From the NCBI RefSeq assembly GCF_003075095.1, contig NZ_QCZF01000005.1, positions 62,001-126,000 on the forward strand: DNA of 64,000 nucleotides. Direction: 5' to 3'. Below are positions 40,219-50,154 of this stretch, one piece after another. The notes under the pieces are model-generated. The model searched no databases, had not been told where the DNA came from, and saw only the letters and a program-made list of their open reading frames with translations. A program made the position numbers and the translations under genes. Source of the DNA: Blastococcus litoris (GTDB lineage: Bacteria; Actinomycetota; Actinomycetes; Mycobacteriales; Geodermatophilaceae). Position 1 is the first letter of the stretch; the number at the start of each line of letters is the position of its first letter.

Positions 40219-41703
40219 TCAGAGGGCGATGAAACCGGTCGACAGGCCGATGATCCCGGTGATCCCGGCGGCCACGATCACGGCGCAGAGCCCCATCTCG
40301 GTGGGGGTGAACAGCCGGCGGCCGTGCTCGCTGCGCGCCTTGACGTAGAGCAGGGTGGCCGGGGCGAGGAGCACCGTGGACAGCAGCAGGAACTGCAGGC
40401 CCGCCGCCTCGAAGAGGAACAGCGTGTACGCGGTGGCGATCCCGGCGGAGATCGCCTCCTTGCGGCGGGTCCTCGTGGGGACGTCCTCGTAGGACTCGCC
40501 CGTGAGGCCGAGCTTGAGGGCGTAGGCGGCCGCGAGGAAGTACGGGATCAGCGCGAGGCTGGTGCACAGGTCGAGCATGAAGTTCAGGGCATCGGTCAGG
40601 ACGAGGGTCGCGGCGAGCAGACCCTGCACCGCCAGTGAGGTGACGACGAGGGCCGTGATCGGCGTGCCCTGGTCGTTCTCCTTGCCGAGGAAGGCCGGGA
40701 AGTCCTCGTTGCGCGCGGGGATGTAGGCGACCTCCGCGGCCATCAGGGTCCAGGCGAGATAGGCACCGAGGACGGAGACGACGACGGCGATGCTGATGAA
40801 CCAGCCGCCCCAGTCGCCGACGACGGACTCGAACACGCCGATCATCGAGGGCTGACGGGTCGCGGCGATCTCCGGCTGGGTCATCACCGAATAGCTCGAC
40901 AGCGTCACCAGGGAGAAGATCGCCAGCACGCTCAGGAAGCCCAGGACGGTCGCCTTGCCGACGTCCTCGCGCCGCTTGGCGTACCGGGAGTAGACGCTCG
41001 CGCCCTCGATCCCGAGGAAGACGAACGTCGTGATGATCATGGTGTTGCGCACCTGCTCGTCGAGCGAGCCCAGGTCGCCGTAGCCGGTGGCGATCCAGTT
41101 GTCGGCGAAGACGCCGGCGTCGAAGGCGAAGAACAACACGACGACGAAGACCAGGATCGGCAGGATCTTGAAGACGGTGACGATCCGGTTGATCACGGCG
41201 GCGTCGCGGACCCCGCGCGCGATCAGGTAGTGGAACAGCCAGACACCGACGGTGGCCAGCCCCATCGCGAGGACGGTGTCGCCGTCACCGAACCCGGGCC
41301 AGAACGCCCCGAGGGTCGCGGTGATGAACACCCAGTAGAAGGCGTTGCCGGCGATCGTGCTGGCCCAGAAACCGATCGCGGAGTTGAAGCCGGCGTAGTC
41401 GCCGAAGCCGGCCTTGGCGTAGATGAAGACCCCGGAGTCCAGGTCGGGCTTGCGGATGGCGAGGTTCTGGAAGACGAAGGCGAGCATGAGCATCCCGGCG
41501 CCCGCGATCGCCCAGGCGATCAGCGAGCCGAGGATGCCGGTCGCCACGCCGAAGCGCGCTGGCAGGGAGAACACGCCCGCCCCGACCATGCCGCCGACGA
41601 CCATCCCGGTCAGGGTGGGCAGGCTCATCTTGCGCGGCGTCGTCGCCGCGGAGGACTCCGCAACCGGGTCGGCAACGCGCGGGGGAGGGACCGTGTCCAC
41701 CAT
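40219..41703 (-). CDS. Basic amino-acid/polyamine antiporter (APC family)
   Basis: 494-aa permease with about 12 transmembrane helices. GMVVGGMVGAGVFSLPA and GVFIYAKAGFGDYAGF are typical of the basic-amino-acid antiporter (arginine/ornithine, ArcD-like) branch of the APC superfamily. ATG at 41703; the upstream in-frame residues are hydrophilic. Position near arginine deiminase supports arginine/ornithine exchange. Confidence 0.85.
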   Translation of the reverse strand: MVDTVPPPRVADPVAESSAATTPRKMSLPTLTGMVVGGMVGAGVFSLPARFGVATGILGSLIAWAIAGAGMLMLAFVFQNLAIRKPDLDSGVFIYAKAGFGDYAGFNSAIGFWASTIAGNAFYWVFITATLGAFWPGFGDGDTVLAMGLATVGVWLFHYLIARGVRDAAVINRIVTVFKILPILVFVVVLFFAFDAGVFADNWIATGYGDLGSLDEQVRNTMIITTFVFLGIEGASVYSRYAKRREDVGKATVLGFLSVLAIFSLVTLSSYSVMTQPEIAATRQPSMIGVFESVVGDWGGWFISIAVVVSVLGAYLAWTLMAAEVAYIPARNEDFPAFLGKENDQGTPITALVVTSLAVQGLLAATLVLTDALNFMLDLCTSLALIPYFLAAAYALKLGLTGESYEDVPTRTRRKEAISAGIATAYTLFLFEAAGLQFLLLSTVLLAPATLLYVKARSEHGRRLFTPTEMGLCAVIVAAGITGIIGLSTGFIAL

Positions 41704-41740
41704 GGTCAGCTCGCTCTCGTGGTCGGGGGTGCCGTCGGCG

Positions 41741-42445
41741 TCACGGGTTCGCCAGGACGTCGAGGACGAGCCGGGTGACCCCACTGATCAGGATGGTGAC
41801 GGCGATGGCGGTGAGCAGGATGCCGGCGATGCGGTCGAGGAACGCCGCCGTCGACGGCTTGGCCCGGCGCTGGACGTGCCCGGAGGCGTAGACGGTCAGC
41901 GCCGTGACGGTCGCGTAGGCGAGGCCGGCCACCGACAGCAGCAGGACGTCGACGGTGGTGCCGGCCTCAGCGCGGAACGCGACGAAGAAGGCGAACGTCG
42001 TGCCACCCACGGTGAGCGGGAAGGTCACGGGCACGAACGCGACACGGCGCCAGTTCTCCGTCGTCGCGGGTACCACGGTCGGCAGCTGCGTTCCTCCCGT
42101 GGGGGCGCCCGGCGCCGCGGGACTAGCGTCGACGGTGTCCCCGGGCCCGGCCGCCTCGGGGTGGTGAGCGGTGCCGCGCATGAGCGCCACCCCCTCGTAC
42201 ATCAGCGCGATCCCGCCGGTGGCGGTCAGCGCGGCGGTGCTCAGGCCGAGGACCTCCAGCAGCGGCTCACCGATCCACAGGGCGACCAGCGCGAAGACCG
42301 AGGTGTTGAGGAACAGGGCCAGCGCCAGCCGCCGTTGCTCGTGCTCCGCGAGCTGCCCGACGACGGGGAAGTACGAGGGCAGGGCGGCGACGGGGCTGTA
42401 CAGGGCGACCAGCGCCAGGAACAGCAGGAGCGGCTGCTCCAGCAC
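41741..42445 (-). CDS. MarC-family membrane protein
   Basis: 234-aa protein with about six transmembrane segments; starts LLLFLALVALYSPVAALPSYFPVV and contains ALALFLNTSVFALVALWIGEPLLEVLGLS, both characteristic of MarC. A hydrophilic loop (about 90-125) is rich in Pro/Thr. Function of MarC is unclear. It lies between the antiporter and arginine deiminase, in the same direction. Confidence 0.8.
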   Translation of the reverse strand: MLEQPLLLFLALVALYSPVAALPSYFPVVGQLAEHEQRRLALALFLNTSVFALVALWIGEPLLEVLGLSTAALTATGGIALMYEGVALMRGTAHHPEAAGPGDTVDASPAAPGAPTGGTQLPTVVPATTENWRRVAFVPVTFPLTVGGTTFAFFVAFRAEAGTTVDVLLLSVAGLAYATVTALTVYASGHVQRRAKPSTAAFLDRIAGILLTAIAVTILISGVTRLVLDVLANP

Positions 42446-42464
42446 GGGGATCCCCTCGACCGGC

Positions 42465-43748
42465 TCAGAAGTCGACGGGGTCGCGGATGATCGGGCAGGT
42501 CATGCAGTGCCCGCCGCCGCGTCCGCGCCCGAGCTCCGCGCCCACGATGGTGATCACCTCGATACCTGCCTTGCGCAGCACCGTATTGGTCTGCGTGTTG
42601 CGGTCGTAGGCGAACACGACTCCCGGCGCGGCGGCCACCACGTTGTTGCCGGAGTCCCACTGCTGCCGCTCGCCGGCGTACGCGTCACCGCCGGTGCCGA
42701 GCACCCGCAGCTCGCGCAGACCCAGCGCCTCGGCGACCACGTCCGCGAAGCGCCGGTCCTTCTCGTCGGTGACCTCGACCGGCTCCTTGTCACCCGGGCG
42801 CAGGGAGAAGGTGTGCAGCCCGTCGACGATGTCGAGGTACGCCGTGGCCACGTCCCGGTCGGCGAAGGTGAAGACGGTGTCCAGGTGCATCGCCGCGCGC
42901 AGCTTGGGCATGCCGGCGACGATCACCCGCTCGGCCGCGCCCTGCGCGAACAGCGCCGCGGCGACCTGGGTGATCGCCTGGCGCGAGGTGCGCTCGCTCA
43001 TGCCGACGAGGACGACGCCGTTGCCGACCGGCATGACGTCACCGCCCTCGAACGTGGCCAGACCCCAGTCCTGCTCCGGGTCGCCCCACCACACCGTCGA
43101 GCCGGCGAAGTCCGGGTGGAAGGTGTAGATCGCCTTCATCAGCAGCGTCTCGTCGTGCCGGGCCGGCCAGAACAGCGGGTTCAGGGTGACGCCGCCGTAG
43201 AGCCAGCAGGTGGTGTCGCGGGTGTAGAGGGTGTTGGGCAGGGGCGGCATCAGGTACTCCCGCACCCCGGTCGACTCGCGTGCGAGGGCGACGTAGCCCG
43301 GCCGGAAGTCCTCCGGGAGGTCGGTGGTCGCCAACCCGCCGATCAGGAACTTGGCCAGCTGCCGGTTCTCCAGCCCTTCCAGGAACTCCCTCGTGGCGTC
43401 CACGAGCCCGAGGCCCACCTCGTTGGCGGTGATCTTGCGCTCGAGCAGCCAGGTCCTGGCCTCGGGGATGGCCATCGTCTGGGCGAGCAGGTCGTGCAGC
43501 TCCACGACCTCGGCTCCGCGGTCGCGGAGCTTGTGGACGAAGTCGGCGTGGTCGCGGCGCGCGTTGTCCACCCACAGCACGTCGTCGAACAACAGGTCGT
43601 CGGAGTTGCGCGGCGTCAGCCGGCGGTGGGCGAGGCCCGGCGCGCAGACCAGCACCTTGCGGAGGACGCCGATCTCCGAGTGGACCCCGTACGCCGCGGA
43701 GGTCCCTGGGTGCGAGCTGCTCCGCGGCGCGACGGTCGTCGTGGTCAC
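42465..43748 (-). CDS. arcA: Arginine deiminase
   Basis: 427-aa enzyme converting arginine to citrulline and ammonia. Catalytic pieces are [23 protein letters not shown] (Asp), [10 protein letters not shown] (His/Asp) and the C-terminal Cys in [13 protein letters not shown] at 43748 follows GGAGGAACACCT. First gene of an apparent run with MarC and the antiporter; no ornithine carbamoyltransferase or carbamate kinase is in this window, so the ATP-forming part of the pathway is elsewhere or absent. Confidence 0.95.
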   Translation of the reverse strand: MTTTTVAPRSSSHPGTSAAYGVHSEIGVLRKVLVCAPGLAHRRLTPRNSDDLLFDDVLWVDNARRDHADFVHKLRDRGAEVVELHDLLAQTMAIPEARTWLLERKITANEVGLGLVDATREFLEGLENRQLAKFLIGGLATTDLPEDFRPGYVALARESTGVREYLMPPLPNTLYTRDTTCWLYGGVTLNPLFWPARHDETLLMKAIYTFHPDFAGSTVWWGDPEQDWGLATFEGGDVMPVGNGVVLVGMSERTSRQAITQVAAALFAQGAAERVIVAGMPKLRAAMHLDTVFTFADRDVATAYLDIVDGLHTFSLRPGDKEPVEVTDEKDRRFADVVAEALGLRELRVLGTGGDAYAGERQQWDSGNNVVAAAPGVVFAYDRNTQTNTVLRKAGIEVITIVGAELGRGRGGGHCMTCPIIRDPVDF

Positions 43749-43977
43749 AGGTGTTCCTCCCAGCACGCGGAGCCGGGGTCGTCGTCCGGGACGCCCCGAC
43801 CTGCGGGCCGGGGCGAGTGCCGCCGCGGCCCCTGCGCTTGGCTCGGCATGGGCAAGACCGACATAGCCCAGCACCGATCGGCTCCCGGCTCCTCGTCCGT
43901 TCGGGATGACATGCCCCGACGTCGTGCTCCGGTTCCGGGTGATCGCACGGACGTCGCGCACAGCGTCCCTACGCGGG

Positions 43978-44718
43978 TCAGGACGGGAGCGTTCCCGCCG
44001 GGCCGGTCGGCGCGCGGACGAGCCGGCTGTGGACGACGCAGCCGGGGGAGAGCGTGAGCAGTCCCGCGGTGAGGTCGTCGCCCGCGGCGAGGAGCTGGTC
44101 GTGCGTCAGCGGGTCGAGGCCGTCGAGGATGAACACCGCGCTCGTGGTCGCGGCGGTGATCCGCGTGCGGACGCACTGACGCCAGTTCCAGCGACGGCAG
44201 GTGACGCCGACGTCGTCCCGCCAGACGACCTCGCCGGGCTCGGGGTGCTCGACGACGGCCTCGCCGCCGGCGGTGGTGTCGAACGGCTCGCTGCCGTCGG
44301 CGCGGACCAGGCGAGGCGGACCGGTGTAGGCGCCGCGGTCCTCACCGCCGAGCGGCAGCAGGTGGGCGATGGAGACGGCGTTGTAGACGTCGGTGAGCCG
44401 GTCGATGCGCGGCAGCCCGTCCGGGTCGAGGCGGCGCAGCAGCGCCTCGACGCTGGGCCGGGTGCGCTGCGGCTTGGCGCCGAAGGCCCGGTAGGCGTCC
44501 CGCCAGGCGGCCAGCTCCGGCAGCTCCTCCGGCCGCCGCCCACCGACCCGTTCCCGCGCGGTGGCCTCGGCAGCGGCGAGCAGACGCTCGCTGGTCTCGT
44601 CGGGTGGCCCGCCCCGGAGGCCGTCCGCGGTCACCAGCACCACGCGGTAGTCCGGCCGCAGCGCGTGCACGGCCTCCTCGACGGCGGCGCCTCGCAGCCA
44701 CTCCTCGGGGTCGGTCAC
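43978..44718 (-). CDS. B3/4-domain (PheRS-beta-like) protein
   Basis: 246-aa protein with the B3/B4 tRNA-editing-type domain. [28 protein letters not shown] is the diagnostic stretch, and [31 protein letters not shown] follows it. Stand-alone members are proposed to act in aminoacyl-tRNA quality control; not established. GTG/ATG start near 44718. Confidence 0.8.
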   Translation of the reverse strand: MTDPEEWLRGAAVEEAVHALRPDYRVVLVTADGLRGGPPDETSERLLAAAEATARERVGGRRPEELPELAAWRDAYRAFGAKPQRTRPSVEALLRRLDPDGLPRIDRLTDVYNAVSIAHLLPLGGEDRGAYTGPPRLVRADGSEPFDTTAGGEAVVEHPEPGEVVWRDDVGVTCRRWNWRQCVRTRITAATTSAVFILDGLDPLTHDQLLAAGDDLTAGLLTLSPGCVVHSRLVRAPTGPAGTLPS

Positions 44719-44818
44719 GGGCGGCCTCCGGTGGGATCGGCGGGCGGGCAGGGGAGCGCGGACGGCTGGGGCGCCCCTGCCCTACCTCGCCGTCGTGGCC
44801 GTGAGCCTCCGACCGACG

Positions 44819-45490
44819 TCAGCCCGGCCGGCCGGCTCGTCGGCGTCGGCTCCGGTGCGCGGGATCGGCCAGCTGCTCGAGGGCCGGGCCGCTCAGGTGC
44901 GGCACGGCGGCCTCCGTGCGGCCGGTGAGCAGGAGCAGCAGCGCCTGGACCGGCCCCCGGATCTCGACCCCGTCGCCGGCGGTCCAGTCGACGTCGGTCG
45001 CGGCCAGCCGGATGCCGCGCAGCCGGCGCCGGGCCCAGAACGGCCAGCCCATCCGCCAGACGCGCTCGGCACCGGCGCGCGCCGCGTCGAGCGGCATGCT
45101 CGTGGCCAGGCCGAGCGGCACGGCCACGTCCTGGACGTGCACCAGGGTGTCGAACAGGAGGTTGTCCAGCGTCGTGAGGGCGGGCTTGCGCCGGCTGTCG
45201 GCCAGCTCCCGCAGCTGGGCCAGCAGCTGGCCGGGCGGACGGTCGGCGTGCGCGACCGCCAGGTCGCGGTTCACGGCGTCGAAGCTCCCGCCGGCACGGA
45301 GCCCCAGCGCGACGACCCGGACCATCCCCGGGGACTGCGGGGTGAGGGCGACATGCGCGACGACGTCCTTGATCCGCCACCGGTCGCACAGCGAGGGTCG
45401 CTCCCACTCCTCGTCCGCGAGGTCGGCGAGCAGCTCGGCCAGGGCCCGGCGCTGACCGGCGATCACGCTCCACTTCTCCTCGTGGTCCAT
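44819..45490 (-). CDS. Mycothiol-dependent maleylpyruvate isomerase-family protein, copy 2
   Basis: 223-aa paralogue of the genes at 7709 and 55892. EEKWSVIAGQRRALAELL, WRIKDVVAHVALTPQSPG and FDTLVHVQDVAVPLG are shared almost word for word. ATG at 45490, chosen by alignment with the other two. Divergent from MarR copy 2 across a 36-bp dyad. Substrate unknown. Confidence 0.82.
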   Translation of the reverse strand: MDHEEKWSVIAGQRRALAELLADLADEEWERPSLCDRWRIKDVVAHVALTPQSPGMVRVVALGLRAGGSFDAVNRDLAVAHADRPPGQLLAQLRELADSRRKPALTTLDNLLFDTLVHVQDVAVPLGLATSMPLDAARAGAERVWRMGWPFWARRRLRGIRLAATDVDWTAGDGVEIRGPVQALLLLLTGRTEAAVPHLSGPALEQLADPAHRSRRRRAGRPG

Positions 45491-45505
45491 GCCCGCCCCC
45501 CTGCC

Positions 45506-45541
45506 GTAAGAGACTCCGACCAGATGGTCAGAGTCTCTTAC
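45506..45541. promoter_or_regulatory. Palindromic operator, module copy 2
   Basis: 36-bp dyad, half-site GTAAGAGACTCnGACCA, with only two mismatches between arms. Same place and almost the same sequence as the element in module copy 3, and clearly related to that of copy 1. Confidence 0.85.
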
Positions 45542-45562
45542 CATCACCTAGCATCGTCAAGC

Positions 45563-45994
45563 ATGGAGCCGCTGAACGTCGGACTGCTGCTGTTCCTGCC
45601 CTACCGGGCGATGGAGGCGCGCGTCTTCGCCGGTCTGGCCGAGGCGGGCTTCCATGACGTCACCCCTGCCCAGGCGCGGGTCTTCCAGCGGATCTCACCC
45701 CAGGGCAGCCGGCTCACGGAGCTCGCCGCGCAGGCCGGGGTCACCAAGCAGACCGCCGGGTTCCTGGTGGACCAGCTCGAGCGTGCCGGGTACGTCGAAC
45801 GCGTCCCCGACCCGGCGGACGGGCGCGCGCGCCTGGTCAGGGTCGCGGAGCGGGGTGCGCGGAGCGTGGAGGCGTCCCGCGCGATCGTCGCGCAGGTGGA
45901 GGCGGAGTGGACGGCCCACCTCGGTGAGCACCGGATGGTCGAGCTCCGGGAGATCCTCACGGATCTGCGCGAGATCACCGATCCGTGGCGGTGA
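45563..45994 (+). CDS. MarR-family regulator, module copy 2
   Basis: 143-aa MarR paralogue. Differs from copy 3 (56632) in only about 5 of 143 residues by eye. Winged-helix region and start MEPLNVGLLLFLPYRAMEA identical in class to the other copies. Expected to bind the 36-bp dyad just upstream and to repress both itself and the divergent enzyme gene. Confidence 0.9.
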   Translation: MEPLNVGLLLFLPYRAMEARVFAGLAEAGFHDVTPAQARVFQRISPQGSRLTELAAQAGVTKQTAGFLVDQLERAGYVERVPDPADGRARLVRVAERGARSVEASRAIVAQVEAEWTAHLGEHRMVELREILTDLREITDPWR

Positions 45995-46050
45995 CCAGCT
46001 GCCACGCGGCCCCCGCCCGCGGGCGGACGGAACCCCCCGGGGTGCCGACG

Positions 46051-46626
46051 TCAGTGCACGAGCGACCGGACCAGGGCTCTGCCGCCGGCGATGGCGGCGC
46101 CTGCCGCCGCCACCCATGGGCCGGCCACGACGAAGGGGTCCAGGGGCTGGTGCACCAGATCGGTGCGCTTGCGTCCGATCCGCGACGAGATCCCGTGATG
46201 GGTGAACTCGGCCTTGATCCCGGTCTCGGTGATCGGATTGTCCGGGTGCGAGGTCGCGAAGGACTTCAGGTGCTCCTCGACGGCATCCACGCGGTCGGCC
46301 AGCATCAGCAGGAGCCAGTGCGCGGCACGGCCCTCGCTGTACCGGGCGTAGGAGAACCTCCGGATCACTCCGGACAGGCCTTTCGGCGGCTGCGCCGTGC
46401 CGAAGACCGGCGTGAGGAACTTGTGCTCGATCGAGCGTTCCCGCGGCCACTTCTCGGGCTGGCGGTCGGGGAACTCCCAGCGCGCGCCCGTCAGGTCCTT
46501 CTGGAACTGGAGTTTCGGCACCGAAGGCCGGTCGGACGGGTCGCTGTCCACTCCCCAGCCGGGTATGCGCGCCCGCAGCTGGTCCGGGGACTCGGCGATC
46601 GGCGGCTTGTGCGGTGTGTAGGTCAT
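46051..46626 (-). CDS. Hypothetical protein of the alcohol-dehydrogenase island
   Basis: 191-aa protein with no recognised domain. It has a basic, polar middle (KLQFQKDLTGARWEFPDRQPEKW) and a C-terminal hydrophobic stretch (PFVVAGPWVAAAGAAIAGGRALV) that may anchor it to the membrane. It lies 10 nt downstream of the Zn-dehydrogenase at 46637 and is likely co-transcribed with it. Confidence 0.65.
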   Translation of the reverse strand: MTYTPHKPPIAESPDQLRARIPGWGVDSDPSDRPSVPKLQFQKDLTGARWEFPDRQPEKWPRERSIEHKFLTPVFGTAQPPKGLSGVIRRFSYARYSEGRAAHWLLLMLADRVDAVEEHLKSFATSHPDNPITETGIKAEFTHHGISSRIGRKRTDLVHQPLDPFVVAGPWVAAAGAAIAGGRALVRSLVH

Positions 46627-46636
46627 GGCTTCTCCC

Positions 46637-47785
46637 TCAGGCAGCGCTCGGGACCACGAGCGGCTTGATGCAGTCGTCGAGCTTGGCCGAGAAGATGTGG
46701 TAGCCCTCCGCGATGTCGTCGAGCGGGATCCGGTGGGTGACCAGCTCGCTGGGCTTGATGTAGCCGTTGCGCACGTGCTCGAACAGGCGGGGCCACTGCC
46801 GCTTCACCGGGCACTGGTTCATCTGCAGGGTGAGCCCCTTGTTCATGGCGTCGCCGAACTTCACGGCGCTGAACAGGGGACCGTAGGCGCCCACCACGGA
46901 GATCGTGGCGCCCTTGCGGACGGAGTCGATCGCCCAGTTGAGCGCGACCGGCGACCCGCCCTGCAGCTTGAGCTTCGAAGTCGTCACGTGCTGCAGGAAA
47001 TTGCCGTCCGCCTCGGCCCCGACGGCGTCGATCGCGACGTCCGCGCCGAGGAAGTCGGTCTGCTTCTTCATCTCGAGCACGATGTCGCCGTACTCGGTGA
47101 AGTTGAAGGTCTCGGCGTGGGCCCACGTCCGGGCCTTCTCCAGGCGGTAGTCGAGGTGGTCGACCACGATCACGCGGCCGGCCCCCATGAGCCAGGCGGA
47201 CCGGGCCGCCACCAGGCCGACCGGGCCGGCGCCGAACACGACGACCACGTCACCCTCGACGATGTCGCCGAGCTGCGCACCGAAGTAACCGGTCGGGACG
47301 GCGTCGGTGAGCAGGACGGCGTCCTCGTCGGACATCCAGTCGGGGATCGTGGCCGGTCCGACGTCGGCGAACGGGACGCGGACGAACTGCGACTGCCCGC
47401 CGTCGTACCCGCCCGTGGTGTGCGAGTAGCCGTAGATGCCTCCCACGGCGGTGGCGTTGGGGTTCACGTTGTGGCAGTTGGAGTACAGGCCACGGGCGCA
47501 GTACCAGCACGAGCCGCAGAAGATGTTGAACGGGACCATGACCCGGTCACCGACCTTCAGGTTCTGCACCGACGACCCGACCTCGTCGACGACGCCGATG
47601 AACTCGTGGCCGAACGTGTGGCCGATCCGGGTGTCCGGCATCAGCCCGTGGTAGAGGTGCAGGTCGGAGCCGCAGATCGCCGCCAGCGTCACCCGCACGA
47701 TCGCGTCGTTGGGGTGCTCGATCGCCGGTCGTTCCTTCTCCTCGACCCGCACCTTGTAGGGCCCTCGATAGGTCATCGCACGCAT
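46637..47785 (-). CDS. Zn-dependent alcohol dehydrogenase (FdhA-like)
   Basis: 382-aa medium-chain dehydrogenase. Catalytic Zn: AICGSDLHLYHG and GHTFGHEFIG; structural Zn cysteines in CGSCWYCARGLYSNC; Rossmann VFGAGPVGLVAARS; VDHLDYRLEKA suggests NAD. Resembles the glutathione-independent formaldehyde dehydrogenase branch. ATG at 47785. A 24-nt motif about 90 nt upstream (47874-47897) is shared with the dehydrogenase at 51725. Confidence 0.88.
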   Translation of the reverse strand: MRAMTYRGPYKVRVEEKERPAIEHPNDAIVRVTLAAICGSDLHLYHGLMPDTRIGHTFGHEFIGVVDEVGSSVQNLKVGDRVMVPFNIFCGSCWYCARGLYSNCHNVNPNATAVGGIYGYSHTTGGYDGGQSQFVRVPFADVGPATIPDWMSDEDAVLLTDAVPTGYFGAQLGDIVEGDVVVVFGAGPVGLVAARSAWLMGAGRVIVVDHLDYRLEKARTWAHAETFNFTEYGDIVLEMKKQTDFLGADVAIDAVGAEADGNFLQHVTTSKLKLQGGSPVALNWAIDSVRKGATISVVGAYGPLFSAVKFGDAMNKGLTLQMNQCPVKRQWPRLFEHVRNGYIKPSELVTHRIPLDDIAEGYHIFSAKLDDCIKPLVVPSAA

Positions 47786-47873
47786 TGCCTCGGTCTCCCC
47801 CTGGCGCCGTCCGGCCCCTGTTGATCGGTGGCCCGAGCCTCGGTCAGCCCCCGGCGGCAGGCCACCCGAAGTA

Positions 47874-47897
47874 GCGGATATCGGCAGTTCTGCCCAT
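47874..47897 (-). promoter_or_regulatory. Shared alcohol-dehydrogenase promoter motif, copy A
   Basis: On the minus strand: ATGGGCA, four variable bases, T-N-CCGATA, then TCCGC. The same arrangement occurs at 51607-51630 before the dehydrogenase at 51725. Distance to the start codon is 89 nt here and 94 nt there. Operator or promoter function is inferred. Confidence 0.5.
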
Positions 47898-47913
47898 ACG
47901 GGCCGCGGCCGGT

Positions 47914-48933
47914 TTACCGGCGCGCCGACCGCGGGACCGCGGGGACGTAGAGCCCCTCCCGCTCGGCCCGCACCGCCGCGAGCGTCCTCGTCGGCGCGTC
48001 GAGCTTCACGAGCAGGTGCTCGACGTGTGCGGCGACGGTCCGTGGTGCCACGACCAGCGTCCGGGCGATCTCCTGGTTCGAGCACCCGTCGACCACGAGC
48101 CCGAGCACCTCCAGCTCGCGGGGGGTGAGCCCGTGCAGGTCCGGCGCCGGCGACACGACGACCACGCCGCGCAGGACCGCCGGCACGTCGTCGGGCGCGG
48201 CGAGGGCGGTGACCCGCGCGTGGCCGTCGGGGGCGTGGGAGCCGCCCAGGGGCCACAGGAAGGACGAGAACACCTGCCCGTCGGTGATCCGCCCGCACGC
48301 CGCGGTCAGGACCGGCGAGCCGACCGCGAGCAACGGCCCGGCGTCGAGGCCGGGCAACGGCTCGGTCCGTCCGTCCCTGCGAAGAACCGTCCCGGCCGTC
48401 GCCCCGCGGACCAGCCGCGTGACGCTCAGGACGGAGCGCATCGGGTCGATGCCGTGGGCGAGCACCGGCGCGAGCCGCCCGAGTCGGCGGCGCGCGGCCG
48501 GGGCCGGTGGCTGCCGACTTTCGGACAGCACCGTCAGGAAGCCGACGTGACGGCCTCCGTGAGCGAAGAGCGCGACGGACAGGCACTCATGGATGCCGGC
48601 CGGGATCAGGCACTCGGCCCACGTCGGGAGCTCCTCGGCCGGGTAGGGCAGGTCCGACAGGCTCACGGGCGGGCGATCCCGATCGACACCGGCGGTCTCG
48701 ATGTCGTGCGCCGCCTGTGGCCCGCTGAAGATGTCGACGACGCGGTCGTCCAGGTCGGCACTGGCGAGCGAGCTGAAGCTGCTGCGGAGGGGGTCGGCGA
48801 GGGCGATCCACGCGGCGTCGAACGGGACGAGCGGGCGGAGGACCTCGAGCAGGGCCTGCGCGCGCTCAGACGTGGTGCCGGCCGAGGAAGCGGTCTCGGC
48901 CAGCAGCAGTTCACCGACATCGTGCGAGCGCAT
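47914..48933 (-). CDS. GAF-LuxR regulator
   Basis: 339-aa regulator with an N-terminal GAF-like sensor half (LLLAETASSAGTT, LEVLRPLVPFDAAWIALADP) and a C-terminal LuxR HTH (LTPRELEVLGLVVDGCSNQEIARTLVV then RTVAAHVEHLLVKLDAPTR). Homologous over its length to the protein at 50155 and to the truncated one at 51180. Located between two dehydrogenase units, so it may control them. ATG at 48933. Confidence 0.83.
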   Translation of the reverse strand: MRSHDVGELLLAETASSAGTTSERAQALLEVLRPLVPFDAAWIALADPLRSSFSSLASADLDDRVVDIFSGPQAAHDIETAGVDRDRPPVSLSDLPYPAEELPTWAECLIPAGIHECLSVALFAHGGRHVGFLTVLSESRQPPAPAARRRLGRLAPVLAHGIDPMRSVLSVTRLVRGATAGTVLRRDGRTEPLPGLDAGPLLAVGSPVLTAACGRITDGQVFSSFLWPLGGSHAPDGHARVTALAAPDDVPAVLRGVVVVSPAPDLHGLTPRELEVLGLVVDGCSNQEIARTLVVAPRTVAAHVEHLLVKLDAPTRTLAAVRAEREGLYVPAVPRSARR

Positions 48934-49139
48934 GAGGGCCCTTCCTGGAGCTCGGTGAGAGCGGACGCATGGAGGCCGTGACCGAGCCGGCTGCTCGACG
49001 GGGGCGGGCGCACACGGACCAGGTACTGATACCGCAGGACGCGGCGGTCCACCGGGTGTGCCGTGACGTAGAACCACATGCCCGTGAGTCCTGGCCTCAC
49101 GCGGGGGGCCGGGCCCGGTCCGCGGCGGTAGCGTGTCCT

Positions 49140-50081
49140 GTGGACCTGCGCCAGCTCCGGTACTTCCTCACCGTGGCCGAGGAACGGCGCTTCGTCTCTG
49201 CCGCGCGCCGGTTGCACGTCGCCGCTCCGTCGCTCTCGCAGCAGATCCGTGCGCTGGAGCGGGATCTGCGCGTCGCGCTCTTCGACCGCACACCGCGGGG
49301 AGCGGAGTTGACGCCTGCCGGGCGCGTCCTGATGGAGCGGGCACGGGTGATCCTGGCCGAGGTCGACCGGGCCCGGGAGGACGTGCGATCGGCGGCGCCG
49401 GACCGTAGGGAGCAGGTGTCCCTCCGCGTCTGCACGATGGCGGAGCGGGTCCTCGACGGCCCGCTGCGGCTGGTCAGCGTCGCGCTCCCGGGCACGGAGG
49501 TCGTCGTCGCCTCCAGCCCGGGGGACGACGCCGTGGAGGCCACCCGCCAGGGACGGGCCGATGCGGCGGTCGTCTGGTACCGACCCCAGGAGCACCGCGA
49601 CCTCGACGGTGTCGTCCTCGGCTCGGTGCTGTTCGGCATCGTCCTGCCGCAGGGGCATCCCCTCGCGGGACTGGCGGAGATCCCGGTCGCCGGTCTCGAC
49701 CACGAATCCACGGTGATGTTCCCGTTGCCTCCCTTCGCCGGCATCTGGCAGCGCACCGTCGACCACCTGCTGCCCGGGGGACCGCAGCCGGGACAGGTCG
49801 TCGTGGAGCCGGACCTCATCAACTGCCCCGAGGCGATGTTGCGGGCGGTCGCTGCGGGGTCCGGGGTGGCGCCGGGGATCCTCGGCGTCGCCGAGCACAT
49901 GGACGTGGCCGGGATCGTCGTGCTGCCGCTCGATCCGCCGCTGTTGCTCGACCTCGAGGTCGTCTGGCGCACTCCGCCGCGCCCCGCCGTGCGCGGCCTC
50001 GTCGACTTCCTGGCCGCCGCGGTGGACGACCCGGAGGTCCTCGTCGCGCCGCCTCGTCGTCCCCCCGGCCGGAGGCCGTGA
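49140..50081 (+). CDS. LysR-family regulator
   Basis: 313-aa LTTR. HTH about 1-60 (LRQLRYFLTVAEERRFVSAARRLHVAAPSLSQQIRALE), effector domain with VVASSPGDDAVEATRQGRADAAVV. GTG at 49140. A TACTGATACCGCAG stretch at about 49025 is reminiscent of the alcohol-dehydrogenase motif and lies 98-115 nt upstream, but the match is weak. Target not known. Confidence 0.88.
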   Translation: MDLRQLRYFLTVAEERRFVSAARRLHVAAPSLSQQIRALERDLRVALFDRTPRGAELTPAGRVLMERARVILAEVDRAREDVRSAAPDRREQVSLRVCTMAERVLDGPLRLVSVALPGTEVVVASSPGDDAVEATRQGRADAAVVWYRPQEHRDLDGVVLGSVLFGIVLPQGHPLAGLAEIPVAGLDHESTVMFPLPPFAGIWQRTVDHLLPGGPQPGQVVVEPDLINCPEAMLRAVAAGSGVAPGILGVAEHMDVAGIVVLPLDPPLLLDLEVVWRTPPRPAVRGLVDFLAAAVDDPEVLVAPPRRPPGRRP

Positions 50082-50154
50082 GGCGTCAGGACGACCTCCT
50101 CGCAGCCGTCCCCGCTCGTCTCGACCGTGCCGTAGCCGTACAGGTGGTGGTGGC

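Noticed and set aside
43750-43970. ATGGGCA-like stretch upstream of arginine deiminase
   Set aside because: It is on the opposite strand from the gene and the similarity to the dehydrogenase motif is too weak.
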